A stretch of 64,000 bases of DNA from Trichormus sp. M33_DOE_039. GTDB taxonomy: Bacteria > Cyanobacteriota > Cyanobacteriia > Cyanobacteriales > Nostocaceae. Numbering within the stretch: the first letter of the stretch is position 1; every line of letters begins with the position of its first letter. Position numbers and translations under genes: made by a program. Positions 42,590 to 53,404 of this stretch are shown in pieces. The DNA lies in contig DVDT01000069.1 in NCBI GenBank assembly GCA_015296085.1, forward strand, positions 29,432 to 93,431. Direction: 5' to 3'. Below the pieces are notes generated by a model. The model saw only the letters and a list, made by a program, of their open reading frames with translations, searched no databases and was not told the origin of the DNA.

Positions 42590-43570
42590 TTAGCTTACTG
42601 ATTTTCCAGAACGGCGGGCAAATCTCGCTAAAGTTCCTAAGAAAAATAGCCCGAAAACCATACCTGGTTCTGGGACTGTAGTTGCACCAGAATCTTCTAC
42701 AGGAGGTGTTGGCTGTGGGAAGTTAGGCAAATTACCGGTGAATTGTGAATTATGAAATTCGCCACTCCCGGATAATGAAGCAGCAACTAAAGTTCCTTCG
42801 ACATTACCATTAGAAAAATTAACGTTAGCTTTAGTAGCCAATACACTACCTTGGAAAGAGAAACCAGTAGTTGTTACTTGAGTTGCATCGACAAAGTTAA
42901 ACAAAACATTTTGTTTATTTACACCGTTCATATTCAAGCCAAAATACTTGATATCAACGCTGTTTCCTAATATATTCAACACCACACTAGAATTACTACC
43001 AACTCCATTCAAGTTTAAGTAGCTGCTGTTAGAGAATTTAGAACCATCAATTGTAAAGACATTCAAATCACTATAATTTCCCTGAAGGTGAATTCCACCC
43101 CATTTATATTCTGTAGTAGTTGTAGAAGTTAATCCGCCCAAATATTCGGAGAGATTATTTAATTCTTGGCGTGCAGCATCAAAATCAATCGGCTTACCTG
43201 AACTCACATCACAGTTAGGAGAACAATTGAAATAAACTGGAGTTTTAACAGTACCACCAACAACAGCATTACCACCGAAAATTTGACCGTTATTGTAGGT
43301 TAAATCACCACCAACTACAAGTCGAGTATCTGTACCATTAGAATTAGTGAGACGGTCTGCAATTCCAAAGTTAGTCAGTGTTGCATTGCCTCCCACAGCT
43401 ACACGTCCTTCGGAATCTGAGCTTTGATTCATATCTCCAAATACGAAGACATTATAATTTTGTGCAATTCCCAAATTACCAGCCATAGCTGGTTGGATAA
43501 AACCGGTCATGGCAACTGTTCCCAAGGTGAGAGGGAGGAGTACAAACTTAGTTTTGAATATGTTCTGCAT
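42590..43570 (-). CDS. Choice-of-anchor A family protein with PEP-CTERM sorting signal
   Basis: YNVFVFGDMNQSSDSEGRVAVGGNATL; C-terminal VPEPGMVFGLFFLGTLARFARRSGK. Confidence 0.85.
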   Translation of the reverse strand: MQNIFKTKFVLLPLTLGTVAMTGFIQPAMAGNLGIAQNYNVFVFGDMNQSSDSEGRVAVGGNATLTNFGIADRLTNSNGTDTRLVVGGDLTYNNGQIFGGNAVVGGTVKTPVYFNCSPNCDVSSGKPIDFDAARQELNNLSEYLGGLTSTTTTEYKWGGIHLQGNYSDLNVFTIDGSKFSNSSYLNLNGVGSNSSVVLNILGNSVDIKYFGLNMNGVNKQNVLFNFVDATQVTTTGFSFQGSVLATKANVNFSNGNVEGTLVAASLSGSGEFHNSQFTGNLPNFPQPTPPVEDSGATTVPEPGMVFGLFFLGTLARFARRSGKSVS

Positions 43571-43877
43571 ACCCTTAGTATCATCAAATTAGGACGATAC
43601 CAATTTACTGTTTATTGAATAAATGTCGGGAAAAGGTAATATGAAATTTTGCGTAAAATATCAATAATGGAATTAATTTATCTTCTGTATATTTACTGTT
43701 TTGATAATAGCAAATCATATAATTGCATGAACTATGTCATATTTTTAAATTAATTAATTCAGTAATTTACACATAATTAATTTAAATCTCTAGCGTTTCA
43801 ATTAGTTTGCTCTGGAATTTGAACATGAAAAAAGGCGATCGCCACCAGAAACGAGGAGCAATCGCCTTTTTTGCTTA

Positions 43878-45743
43878 TTAATTCAATGGCTCAACTATAG
43901 TGCGTAAGCCATTGCTACTGAGGACTTTTTGCATTTCATCGGCGTTATTGCGATCGCTAAATACACCCACTTGCATAACTCGGCGGCTTTGCCAAATGGT
44001 GGGAAAAGCTCCAGGTGCAAGGAATTTGACTAATTCTTGCTCACTTTCGGTTAACGTCTCCACTACCACCCGGTAACGGACTCCTGATGGATTATTGCCA
44101 GCATAACTAGTTGTATAAGTTGGCGGTGCCGATATTTTTCGCATGTTCCGAGTATTCCCCAGAGGGACATTACCGTTAGGAACGGGCAATGGGTTATTAT
44201 TTCCCACACTGGCAACTCCTAAAATATCAGCTCCCGAAACAGGACTAACTTCTGGTTGAGATGGTGAGAGGTTAGCTGGCCATGATGGGGTTTGAGTCGT
44301 AACAGTTGCTGCTGTTGTCTCTGTTTGGGGCGCAACGAATTCAATGGTGTTGCGATCAATCTGCACATAGTTCAATTGCGCGGATTGAACAGGTACAGGT
44401 GGTAAAGAACTTGCTTTTTTTGGGGCTACAGGTGCTTTACGTGTGCTATTGGTGGTTCTTCTGGGAATAGGTGCAGATATCGGTTGATTGTATCTGGGTA
44501 AAGTCAGCGGTGTGTTAGCTGCAGCTAGCGGTGATAATTGGTTTTGATTTCGATTTGCTGCTGTCGGCTCGTCAGTTACACCAGGAGCTGCAAAAGTAAT
44601 TTCATTGTTAGCAGTTGCTTGCTGGCTATTGGCTGGAATAGCAGCTTGGGCATTAAAAGTTACCTGACCAGCGATGCGTTGAGTATCGATGGTATTACCA
44701 ACTGCAACAATCACCTGTTTAGCTGCACTAGCATTGATATCGTAGCGTTTGTTATCACGGAATTCATTTCCGCCTGATTCCGTAGCGTTACCTAAATCTG
44801 GCATGGCTTGGGCGATCGCCACTAAACCATCTTCTTTACTATTTGTAATCAAATTCTGACGTAAAATGGGAGTAGCCTTTGCTTGGACAATGATCCCCGC
44901 CCGATTATCTTGCAGTCGGTTGGCTACCAACATCGGTGCAGCACTTTGCGTTACATTAATCCCAAAACCGGTCTGCACAAAAATATTTTCTCTGACTTGG
45001 GCTTGGGAAGTACCACTGATCGTGATCCCGTTCGCCCCATTCCGGTCAAAATAATTCTTGCTAATTGTGGGTGTACCCTTACCAGCCACAGCCACACCAT
45101 CTTGGGTATTACCTGTAAATGTATTAGCTGTAATCACTGGATTACTAGACTCAATCCACAAACCGTAACCACGGGGATTAGAGTTAGTCACAGTCACCCC
45201 TGTTAACTCGGCTTGGTTAGCACCAACAATGGTGACATTTTGACCACCAAAACTGCGACTGAGGAATTGTCCACCGCCTTGAATGATGATCCCCTGTCCC
45301 TGATTGGCAACATCTCCTTGAATAGCAACACCAGGCTTGAGCATCAGAGGGAACACCTCTCCTGTTTCTGTGCTGTAAGTACCAGGAGCGAGCTTAATTA
45401 CTGTATTTGCGGTAGCAACTCGTAATGCTTGGGTAATTGTCCGCCAGGGAGCGTTTTCACTGCCATTGCCCGCCGTGTCATCTCCGACACTGGGGTTGAC
45501 AAAGAGGATATTAACCTGAGAAATTGTTGTTTCACCCAGGGGCATTTGATTTGATACAGGTGGTACTTGAGCTGCAACGCTATCAAGGTTTGTGCCGAGT
45601 AACGTTATGCTTACTACCCCCAAAGTACATAGTAAAGAAAACCCAAAAATTGGGCATTTTGCTAGCACCATTAAAGATAGTTGAGATGGCAAGCTGCTTA
45701 ATCTAGGATATCTGGGCGACAAAATGAGGGAAATCACCTTCAC
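43878..45743 (-). CDS. DUF1565 / right-handed beta-helix protein with C-terminal SPOR-like region
   Basis: ILFVNPSVGDDTAGNGSENAPWRTITQALRVA...; C-terminal QVGVFSDRNNADEMQKVLSSNGLRTIVEPLN. Confidence 0.85.
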   Translation of the reverse strand: MKVISLILSPRYPRLSSLPSQLSLMVLAKCPIFGFSLLCTLGVVSITLLGTNLDSVAAQVPPVSNQMPLGETTISQVNILFVNPSVGDDTAGNGSENAPWRTITQALRVATANTVIKLAPGTYSTETGEVFPLMLKPGVAIQGDVANQGQGIIIQGGGQFLSRSFGGQNVTIVGANQAELTGVTVTNSNPRGYGLWIESSNPVITANTFTGNTQDGVAVAGKGTPTISKNYFDRNGANGITISGTSQAQVRENIFVQTGFGINVTQSAAPMLVANRLQDNRAGIIVQAKATPILRQNLITNSKEDGLVAIAQAMPDLGNATESGGNEFRDNKRYDINASAAKQVIVAVGNTIDTQRIAGQVTFNAQAAIPANSQQATANNEITFAAPGVTDEPTAANRNQNQLSPLAAANTPLTLPRYNQPISAPIPRRTTNSTRKAPVAPKKASSLPPVPVQSAQLNYVQIDRNTIEFVAPQTETTAATVTTQTPSWPANLSPSQPEVSPVSGADILGVASVGNNNPLPVPNGNVPLGNTRNMRKISAPPTYTTSYAGNNPSGVRYRVVVETLTESEQELVKFLAPGAFPTIWQSRRVMQVGVFSDRNNADEMQKVLSSNGLRTIVEPLN

Positions 45744-45926
45744 ACCACTCCTTAGAAGTAATAATAAGTTTTCAAACTTTCCAATATTTCAGTATGTCGA
45801 TTATGTTATCCGCTATATTGACCAATTGGCTATTTTCAATACAAAGTAATTAATACAGGGAATAGGGAATAGGAAATGGGGAAAGGGGAATGGGGAAGAG
45901 AATTATCAATAGTTAATGCCCAATGA

Positions 45927-46036
45927 CGACACTTGCTACAAGTCGGGAAACCCGACGACACTTGCTACAAGTCGGGCATTGCCCGCCCAACGCAGTGTCT
46001 CCCCAACGCAGTGTCTTCCCAACGCACTGCCTCCCC
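45927..46036. repeat. Tandem/short repeat block upstream of the ThiE gene
   Basis: CGACACTTGCTACAAGTCGGG x2, then CCCAACGCAGTGTCT-like unit x3. Confidence 0.8.
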
Positions 46037-46069
46037 AATGCCCAAATATAGACGAGGTACATTGCAACT

Positions 46070-47173
46070 ATGAAAGAGGCTGGCTATTACGATGAAGGCG
46101 TTACTAATGGGGTTGTTGTAATGGTTACAGCCCAAGGTCAACAAAAGCATATGCAGCAAGTTGTCTACCGCATCTTAGACGCTAATTTAGACCGTGCGCG
46201 TGAGGGTTTGCGAATTATTGAAGAATGGTGTCGGTTTGGGTTGAATAATGCCCCCATGTCAGAGGAGTTTAAGCACCTACGTCAAGAGGTAGCAAGTTGG
46301 CACACTGTTGAGTTAAGGGGGGCGCGAGATACAGCAGGCGATATCGGTACTGATTTAAGTCATCCCCAGGAAGAACAACGTTCGGGGATCAAGTCTTTGT
46401 TACAGGCGAATTTTTGCCGTGTCCAAGAAGCTTTGCGGGTAGTAGAAGAATACGGCAAGCTTTATCACCCCAGTATGGGCAAAGCTTTTAAACAGATGCG
46501 TTATCAGGTCTACACCCTAGAAACTAATTTGATGGGTTACGAACGTCATCAACTGCTATGGCGATCGCATTTATATCTGGTGACCTCTCCCTCAGATAAT
46601 TTGCTCGAAACTGTGGAAGCTGCCCTTAAAGGTGGATTGACTTTAGTACAGTACCGTGATAAAGACACAGATGACACAGTGCGTTTAGAACAAGCTATCA
46701 AGCTGCGAGAATTATGTCATCGCTATGGTGCGCTATTTATGATGAATGATCGAGTGGACTTAGCTTTGGCTGTTGATGCAGATGGTGTACATTTGGGACA
46801 GCAAGATATGCCCATTGCGATCGCCCGTCAATTACTCGGCCCTCAACGCTTAATTGGTCGTTCTACTACCAATGCAGAAGAAATGCAACAAGCAATTGCT
46901 GAAGGTGCAGACTATATCGGAGTGGGGCCAGTCTATGAAACTCCTACCAAAATAGGTAAACCTGCTGCGGGTTTAGAATATGTTCGCTATGCTGCTCAAA
47001 ACAGCACTGTCCCTTGGTTTGCCATTGGCGGGATTGATCCCAATAATATTAATGATGTGATTGATAGTGGTGCAGAAAGGGTGGCGGTAGTGCGATCGCT
47101 CATGCAGGCTGAACAACCTACTCTAGTCACTCAATATTTACTCTCCCAACTCAATCGTGTTAAACCACAATAG
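46070..47173 (+). CDS. thiE: Thiamine phosphate synthase, cyanobacterial long form
   Basis: TLVQYRDKDTDDTVRLEQAIKLRELC, LMMNDRVDLALAVDADGVHLGQQDMP, GVGPVYETPTK. Confidence 0.93.
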   Translation: MKEAGYYDEGVTNGVVVMVTAQGQQKHMQQVVYRILDANLDRAREGLRIIEEWCRFGLNNAPMSEEFKHLRQEVASWHTVELRGARDTAGDIGTDLSHPQEEQRSGIKSLLQANFCRVQEALRVVEEYGKLYHPSMGKAFKQMRYQVYTLETNLMGYERHQLLWRSHLYLVTSPSDNLLETVEAALKGGLTLVQYRDKDTDDTVRLEQAIKLRELCHRYGALFMMNDRVDLALAVDADGVHLGQQDMPIAIARQLLGPQRLIGRSTTNAEEMQQAIAEGADYIGVGPVYETPTKIGKPAAGLEYVRYAAQNSTVPWFAIGGIDPNNINDVIDSGAERVAVVRSLMQAEQPTLVTQYLLSQLNRVKPQ

Positions 47174-47352
47174 ATAGAGAACTGGTTACAGGTTACAGTG
47201 TTCGTAATTAGTTCTGTTTAATTACTGAATATATAGTTATTAGTTAATTAAGAATATCCAAGCAGTATGAAGACACACTAGCAAAATCAAAAAGAAAAAT
47301 TCACTTTCTTTTTTTCACTGTTGCCTGTCACCCAAGTTATTGGAATTTTGAA

Positions 47353-47571
47353 TTGTTTATGTCTGGTCAAATTACTTTACAAGTGAATGGGGAAACTCAT
47401 AATTGTGTTTCCCAAACTTATTTACCTGAATTACTTCAGCAATTAGGCTTTAATCCGCGCTTAGTGGCGGTGGAGTATAACGGGGAAATTTTACACCGTC
47501 AATTCTGGGAAGAAACTACAGTAAAATCAGGCGATCGCTTAGAAGTTGTCACAATTGTAGGTGGGGGATAA
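47353..47571 (+). CDS. thiS: Sulfur carrier protein ThiS
   Basis: ITLQVNGETHNC...LVAVEYNGEILHRQFW...LEVVTIVGGG C-terminal GG. Confidence 0.93.
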   Translation: MFMSGQITLQVNGETHNCVSQTYLPELLQQLGFNPRLVAVEYNGEILHRQFWEETTVKSGDRLEVVTIVGGG

Positions 47572-47588
47572 TTATTCTTCCCCATTCC

Positions 47589-48806
47589 CTATTCCCTATT
47601 CCCCACATACAATGAACGATGCAAAGTTCTATGTTTGGCTAATTCTTTACCCTGACGGCCCAGTTTCTCGCGAAATTGTTGGTCTTGACACAATTGCTTG
47701 AACGCTTGAAACACTTCATAACCCGATCTAGGATTAACTAACAAGCCGTTTTGTTCGTGATGTACAACGTCAATTAAAGCAGGATAACGAGAGGCAATTA
47801 CAGGTTTACCAAAATAACTGGCTTCTAAATATACAATTCCAAAACCTTCTAATACACTAGTTGCTTTCTTGGATAATGTCAGCATAGCGAAGATATCACA
47901 GGCTGCATAATAGCCAGCTAGTTCTTGCGATGGTATATATCCAGCAAAGTGTACTCGCTGGTCTACCCGCAATCGTTGCGCTAGAGATTTCAGTTCCGAT
48001 TCACAAGGCCCTTGACCACAAATTACATAGTGAACATCCACACCAATGGTTAAAAGTAGTGGTAGGTTTTCAATGACGCGATCAAAGCTTTTGTGTTTGA
48101 CTAAGCGTCCTACTGAGAGAATAACTACAGATGTTGGAGGAATGTTGTAAGTTTGACGCACCTGTGAACGTAATTCATCTAAATTTCTGGAGTTATTGTC
48201 TAAGCCAAACTTTTCTGGTCTGACTACGGGATGAATTACATGGGTCGGTGTTTGCAAGCGGAAGGTATTTCTGAGGTAATCTTGCGTGGCGGAACTATTA
48301 CATACAATCCCGGCGGATCGTTTGAGGGTTAGTTGAAATAGCGATCGCCACAAAGGATTACGTACCGCACACATTAAATCTTTACCGTGCAAGTAAATGA
48401 AAAAACGCACAGGTAAAATATAGCTCAACAGCAACAAAGCCGGAAAGTCATAGCTATGACCCCATTCAATATAGCTGTAGCGGTAGCGGAAATAGAGTTT
48501 GATCGCTAATACAAATGACCAGACTAAATTAAACCCAGGCTGTAACAATCTACCCAGAAAACCACCTAACCAGTATCTAGGATTAGGCCAACGATACACA
48601 GGAAACTGTTGTGCTTGGTCGAATACTTGATCACCCGCACAACTAGCTGTCAAAACAATTACCTCCTCTGGATCTTGCAGACAACGATTGTAGAGATATT
48701 CTCCAATCACTGCTTCCTTCGGCAAAAACAGACGCGATATGACTAAAATATCCGGCGATGCAGTTTTCTCTCTAGTTTTTGTTGCTAGTTGCGAGACTTG
48801 TTCCAT
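47589..48806 (-). CDS. Glycosyltransferase family 4
   Basis: VVILSVGRLVKHKSFDRVIENLP, SVLEGFGIVYLEASYFGKPVIAS. Confidence 0.9.
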   Translation of the reverse strand: MEQVSQLATKTREKTASPDILVISRLFLPKEAVIGEYLYNRCLQDPEEVIVLTASCAGDQVFDQAQQFPVYRWPNPRYWLGGFLGRLLQPGFNLVWSFVLAIKLYFRYRYSYIEWGHSYDFPALLLLSYILPVRFFIYLHGKDLMCAVRNPLWRSLFQLTLKRSAGIVCNSSATQDYLRNTFRLQTPTHVIHPVVRPEKFGLDNNSRNLDELRSQVRQTYNIPPTSVVILSVGRLVKHKSFDRVIENLPLLLTIGVDVHYVICGQGPCESELKSLAQRLRVDQRVHFAGYIPSQELAGYYAACDIFAMLTLSKKATSVLEGFGIVYLEASYFGKPVIASRYPALIDVVHHEQNGLLVNPRSGYEVFQAFKQLCQDQQFREKLGRQGKELAKHRTLHRSLYVGNRE

Positions 48807-49867
48807 GTTGATTTCGATTAATTGACTGCAAATTAGTTGTAGTTATTCACACTAATCACTGTATTTATCCGTAGTACTACAGCGCGGCGTAAGTAAAGTC
48901 ACTATCGGAAATAGCCGAAAAGTTGATCATCTCTAGCATTCTTTCTTTTTAAGTTTTATTTTCTTGTACTACCTCCATTAAGTAATTACATAAGCGTCTA
49001 TTTTCATGGATTACTGTACTGATGAATTCACCGACGCTAGTATCTAAATTTTCTCCTCTTTTTTTCTTTTAGCCAACAACTCAGCCCGAAACGCTAGGTA
49101 TTTACACAATTTTTTTAAAAAAATTTACAATACTTCACATGACTAGATGTGGCGATGATATCGATATACCTATTTAGCACTCTATTGTACTGAGCGGTGA
49201 AAAGCATCATGACTCGTCCTTGTCATCGAGTGCATTCAAGTAGTTACAACTCTATTTTAAAAGATGAAATATATAATTTTCATGGCTATTTATATAAAGT
49301 GTATAAAGTGTTTATTAACCATGATTGTGGTTTTTATATTTATATATTTGAATGCTTACTGTAGACAATTATTAAAATTAAAAATCCAAAAATCACATTT
49401 ATTTATTGTAATGTTTATGTAGTTTATGCTAACAGTACGATGTTTTATCATTAATTATCTTCTCAACATCGTAAATGTCATATTATTTACATAATCATTC
49501 ATAAAAAAAAAATTTTAGGATGATTAATGAACAATATTGATGATGAGTAGATTAAAAGCAGAATTTTTTAGGTTGTAATCTAAATGCCAGGATAATTAAT
49601 GACTAATGGATCTGAACAACCCTAGTAATCATTAATTAATTACAAAGTTCCTGCAAAGGGAATAAATTCTGAGGTACGGTTATCCACTACAGAAATCCCT
49701 CTACGGTTTGCTGCTTCCCTAAGATACGACGCGTTAGATTGGATATGTAGCTGTACTACCAATCGAATGCTTGCTGCTGATTACGGGTTGGTATCAAATC
49801 TCAAGATAAATACTCTCAATAGAGAAAAAGAATTAAACAACAGCCGTTTTTCAAGCAAATCTGAATT

Positions 49868-50845
49868 ATGTCTAAAAAAATACAACAAGCTATCAAACCA
49901 CTCTTAAAAACCGTCTTGACCCTGGGTTTAGTATTGGTTTTAGCCTTAAGTCATGCTGATGGTGCATTAGCTGCCCGTAGTGGTGGCAGAATTGGTGGTG
50001 GCTCGTTTAGAGTGCCTTCTAGTCGTACTTATAATCCTCGCACTTACGCACCTCCTGGTGGTGGAGGTTACTACGCACCCTATCCTGGTGGTGGTTTTGG
50101 CTTTCCCTTCTTGATTCCGTTTTGGGGCATCGGTGGAGGATTTGGTGGTTTATTCACTATCTTAATTTTCTTAGCGATCGCTAACTTCTTAGTTCAATCA
50201 TTCCGCCGTGTCTCCAATGGCGAAGGTGAAGAAGTTGGTTATGAGAGCAACCCCTCCATTAGCGTTAACCGCTTGCAAGTTGGTTTACTAGCACAAGCAC
50301 GAGACTTGCAACCCGAACTTAACCGCATTGCTGAAACTGCTGATACCAATTCCCCAGAAGGACGAGCAGAAATTCTACAAGAAACTACCCTAGCTTTGCT
50401 GCGCCATCCTGAATACTGTGTATATGCTGCGGCTGGTACACAACAAGCCAAGTTAAATTCTGCGGAAAGTCAATTTAACCGCCTAGCATTAGCAGAACGC
50501 AGTAAATTTAGTGCAGAAACTCTCTCCAACGTCAACAACCAGCTAAAAGCAGCCTTAGCTCAAGATGCTTTACCCTCATCCGGTGAACTTGATAACCCCA
50601 CCCGTTTAATTAGTGAAGGACCTGGAGAATACATTATTGTCACCTTGTTGACAGCAACACTAGGCAAGTTTGAACTCCCAGCCGTTAACAATGCTGATGA
50701 TTTACGTCAAGCATTGCGACAAATTGGCAGCATTCCAGCAGATAAACTCTTAGCTTTAGAAGTATTGTGGACTCCTCAAGCTGAAGGTGATACCCTCTCA
50801 TCTGATGACTTATTCGCAGAGTATCCCGATTTAAAATTGGTCTGA
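49868..50845 (+). CDS. DUF1517 domain membrane protein
   Basis: AARSGGRIGGGSFR, GGFGFPFLIPFWGIGGG, LARDLQPELNRIAETADTNSPEGRAEILQETTLALLRHPEYCVYA. Confidence 0.88.
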   Translation: MSKKIQQAIKPLLKTVLTLGLVLVLALSHADGALAARSGGRIGGGSFRVPSSRTYNPRTYAPPGGGGYYAPYPGGGFGFPFLIPFWGIGGGFGGLFTILIFLAIANFLVQSFRRVSNGEGEEVGYESNPSISVNRLQVGLLAQARDLQPELNRIAETADTNSPEGRAEILQETTLALLRHPEYCVYAAAGTQQAKLNSAESQFNRLALAERSKFSAETLSNVNNQLKAALAQDALPSSGELDNPTRLISEGPGEYIIVTLLTATLGKFELPAVNNADDLRQALRQIGSIPADKLLALEVLWTPQAEGDTLSSDDLFAEYPDLKLV

Positions 50846-51299
50846 TACCAACTTGAAGAAAGAATACAAGAGATATATCTGGTAGGGGCGCAAGGTATTG
50901 CGTCCCTACCAATTTTTGATACGTTTGGTATAAGTACTACGTCTGCCAAATAAATGTACAATCAATGGAATTGAGTTTGTAATCAGGAATTTAGTAATTA
51001 CTACAGTACTAAATTCCTGATTACAAACTTTTAATTATTGCCGATTTATCGCTAGTAGTTATTGTATTTATTTAATCCTCATTTTTATATTTATTTAAGT
51101 AAAATTACAGTTTCAGCTATTTTCGGAATTCGCTTAGGATTTATCTGACTGGGAGACAGAATATTTGTATCAATCTAATTGTCTACCATTAAATATAAAT
51201 AGTGCTTTTAAATCCCCTGTAGTTTTCTATTAAATACATTGTCTAATAAACCCATAGCAGTTATTGTAATCAACATACAAAGCTTCAGGAGTCATAGCA

Positions 51300-51587
51300 A
51301 TGAAACAAATTCAATTAGCCTTAGTAATTAGCTATGTATTGATGAGTTGTTATTTTTTCACTAACTGGTTGCGTTTCGCTTTTCGTCAACCTCACTCTTC
51401 CCCTGAAGATAAATTTTTATCCTTTGTGATGTTTTTAATCACCACTATCTTCTGGCCTGTGATTGTCCCAATGTCTTTGATAGAAATTTTTCAGACTAGA
51501 AAACTAGAGGCTAGTACAATTATCCCAGTGATTTTGGCAATGTTTGCTTTGAGTATTTCTTACTTAATATCTGAATTTTCGGCATAA
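51300..51587 (+). CDS. Hypothetical small membrane protein
   Basis: 95 aa, three TM-like segments. Confidence 0.6.
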   Translation: MKQIQLALVISYVLMSCYFFTNWLRFAFRQPHSSPEDKFLSFVMFLITTIFWPVIVPMSLIEIFQTRKLEASTIIPVILAMFALSISYLISEFSA

Positions 51588-51809
51588 GTATTAATCACAG
51601 TTACCCACTGTCGATTACTCTATATTTGTTAACTGCCGTAGATTCAAAAATTAGTTTGGTGTGAATCAGTACTGTTATTAAATTGAAAAACTGGGCTTTT
51701 TATATCAATTTGATTCTAATTATCTCCCTGAATAATGCTGTAGGTTGCCAGTCAGATGGGGTAAGAGACTTTTTTTCAATCACTCAACCCCACTGTCCAG
51801 CCTATCATT

Positions 51810-52094
51810 ATGAAACAAAATACACTTTCTTTAAAGATTTTTACTGATAAATCCTTTTATAAAGAACATCCTGCTACTGAAGTTACTCTCACCAGAGTTT
51901 TGCGCATCTCTACAGTCAGACTCGGCCACAATATACGAGGTATGCCTTCTAAATTAAAAAGAGGTCAAGAAACTTTGAGTGTTTATGTCACTCGACGCGA
52001 AGAAGAATTATTGTTGCCTTTTGTTAATCATAAGATTAAGGTCATTGATAAGCATATCGACCAAAGGCAATCAGGTTATGGCTTTGAGATTTAG
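51810..52094 (+). CDS. Hypothetical protein
   Basis: 94 aa ORF in otherwise open region. Confidence 0.5.
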   Translation: MKQNTLSLKIFTDKSFYKEHPATEVTLTRVLRISTVRLGHNIRGMPSKLKRGQETLSVYVTRREEELLLPFVNHKIKVIDKHIDQRQSGYGFEI

Positions 52095-52346
52095 ATTGCT
52101 TGGATTATTGCTCATGTAAATGAAATAGATATCACGAAAAACTAACTAATATTTACTTTTGTAGACTAATTACTAAAGAAATCTAAGGAAAATGAGAGGC
52201 CAGTCCAACTCAACTATATAAACAGTTGTAAGGGAGTGAACGGACATTACTAGAGGTTATGTTTCTACCCGATGTAACTGACAAGATAATTGAGATTGTT
52301 GAGGTTACATCAGTCTATTAATCCTTGACAATTAGGGCGAAAATCT

Positions 52347-52721
52347 ATGAAGCAACCATATCTATCTCCCGACGATTTGCCCACACATAGAACTACACTC
52401 ATTAGTGAAATATTACTCAGTCAATTAGAAGAGGTAACGAAAACAAAATTTTATTTAACTTGTAGGCAGAAAGTACGTATTTTGCTGTCAAGTTGTCACT
52501 GGTATTTTAAAGTTAATAGTGGCATTCTGATGTTAATTATGGTGTGCCATGATATCGAAAGTTATCAGAATGTGATGATGAATGTTCCTTACTTAGCTAG
52601 CAAATTAAAACTGTTTGCAAACCATGCAAAAATTAGTATTAGTTCTCCAGTAAATCAAGGTATGCCTTGGGTGATTAGCATTAATCAAATATTGCCCGAA
52701 GATGAATCAAGTAGCACCTAA
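52347..52721 (+). CDS. Hypothetical protein
   Basis: 124 aa ORF. Confidence 0.55.
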   Translation: MKQPYLSPDDLPTHRTTLISEILLSQLEEVTKTKFYLTCRQKVRILLSSCHWYFKVNSGILMLIMVCHDIESYQNVMMNVPYLASKLKLFANHAKISISSPVNQGMPWVISINQILPEDESSST

Positions 52722-52833
52722 GAAATCATCAAGTTTCTTGTGAGGAGGCACTACGTTTCCACGCAATTTACACCCCTCATCGCCGACGGTGAGGGGCATT
52801 TTGACACTAAAATGGGCATTGGGAAAGCAGTAG

Positions 52834-52867
52834 TGAATGACTAATGACTAATGACTAATGACTATGG
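52834..52867. repeat. Heptameric short tandem repeat (TGACTAA)n
   Basis: GAATGACTAATGACTAATGACTAATGACTATGG. Confidence 0.85.
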
Positions 52868-53077
52868 ACTATTAACTCTCCTTCCCCAAGGTTTGATGAT
52901 GGAAATAGCAATTATTGTTAATAAACAAATTAGCTGAATACTACCGCCAATAATCACTCCTTGGGTATCAAACATAAACGGGGGATTAGTTAAAGCTTTG
53001 ACTCTTTCGATATCTGCGATCGCAGTCATGGAGTTTGTCCAAGGCCCTGATACCATTGGCGAAACATTACTTAACAA
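52862..53077 (-). CDS. Hypothetical small protein with one TM segment
   Basis: 71 aa; IIGGSIQLICLLTIIAISIIKPWG. Confidence 0.4.
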   Translation of the reverse strand: MLSNVSPMVSGPWTNSMTAIADIERVKALTNPPFMFDTQGVIIGGSIQLICLLTIIAISIIKPWGRRVNSP

Positions 53078-53222
53078 AAAACGCCGATTTTACCGTGTAT
53101 TACACTGTGTATTACACAGGAAGAATTAACCCACCTTACCGTATAGTACACGGAAGAGAAAAAAATTAAGTTAGCTGCCTCAATAATCAATAAACTAGAA
53201 GGAATAACTGTGGAGGCAGTAT

Positions 53223-53297
53223 ATGTGCTTACACCCTGAAGAAATTCCTCCCATTCCCGATGAAACGGTGCGCATAGCCAAGTCCGCCACGTTCTAG
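53223..53297 (+). pseudogene. N-terminal remnant of an IS1182-type transposase
   Basis: MCLHPEEIPPIPDETVRIAKSATF* resembles the conserved start PPVPEETARVARAAFPKG of that family. Confidence 0.5.
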
Positions 53298-53404
53298 CCC
53301 CTTGGTGTAGTGCGGCTATATATTATTGATGTTACGTTGGGCTAATTTGAGGTGAACGCCTGATTATAGATGTTAGCCAATGCTCATGAAGGAGCGAATT
53401 TAAA

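Noticed and set aside
45860-46069. Thiamine (TPP) riboswitch upstream of thiE
   Set aside because: No recognisable THI-box elements; the region is short repeats.
45965-46159. ORF 45965..46159 minus
   Set aside because: Translation of the tandem repeat block (WEDTALGRHCVG) with no coding character.
46580-47120. GCGATCGC sites scattered through the window (e.g. in thiE) as regulatory sites
   Set aside because: They match the HIP1 palindrome that is over-represented genome-wide in many cyanobacteria, so individual sites carry no specific signal.
52834-52867. Possible CRISPR-like array
   Set aside because: Only contiguous heptamers without spacers; no 25-40 bp repeat with regular unique spacers was found anywhere in the window.
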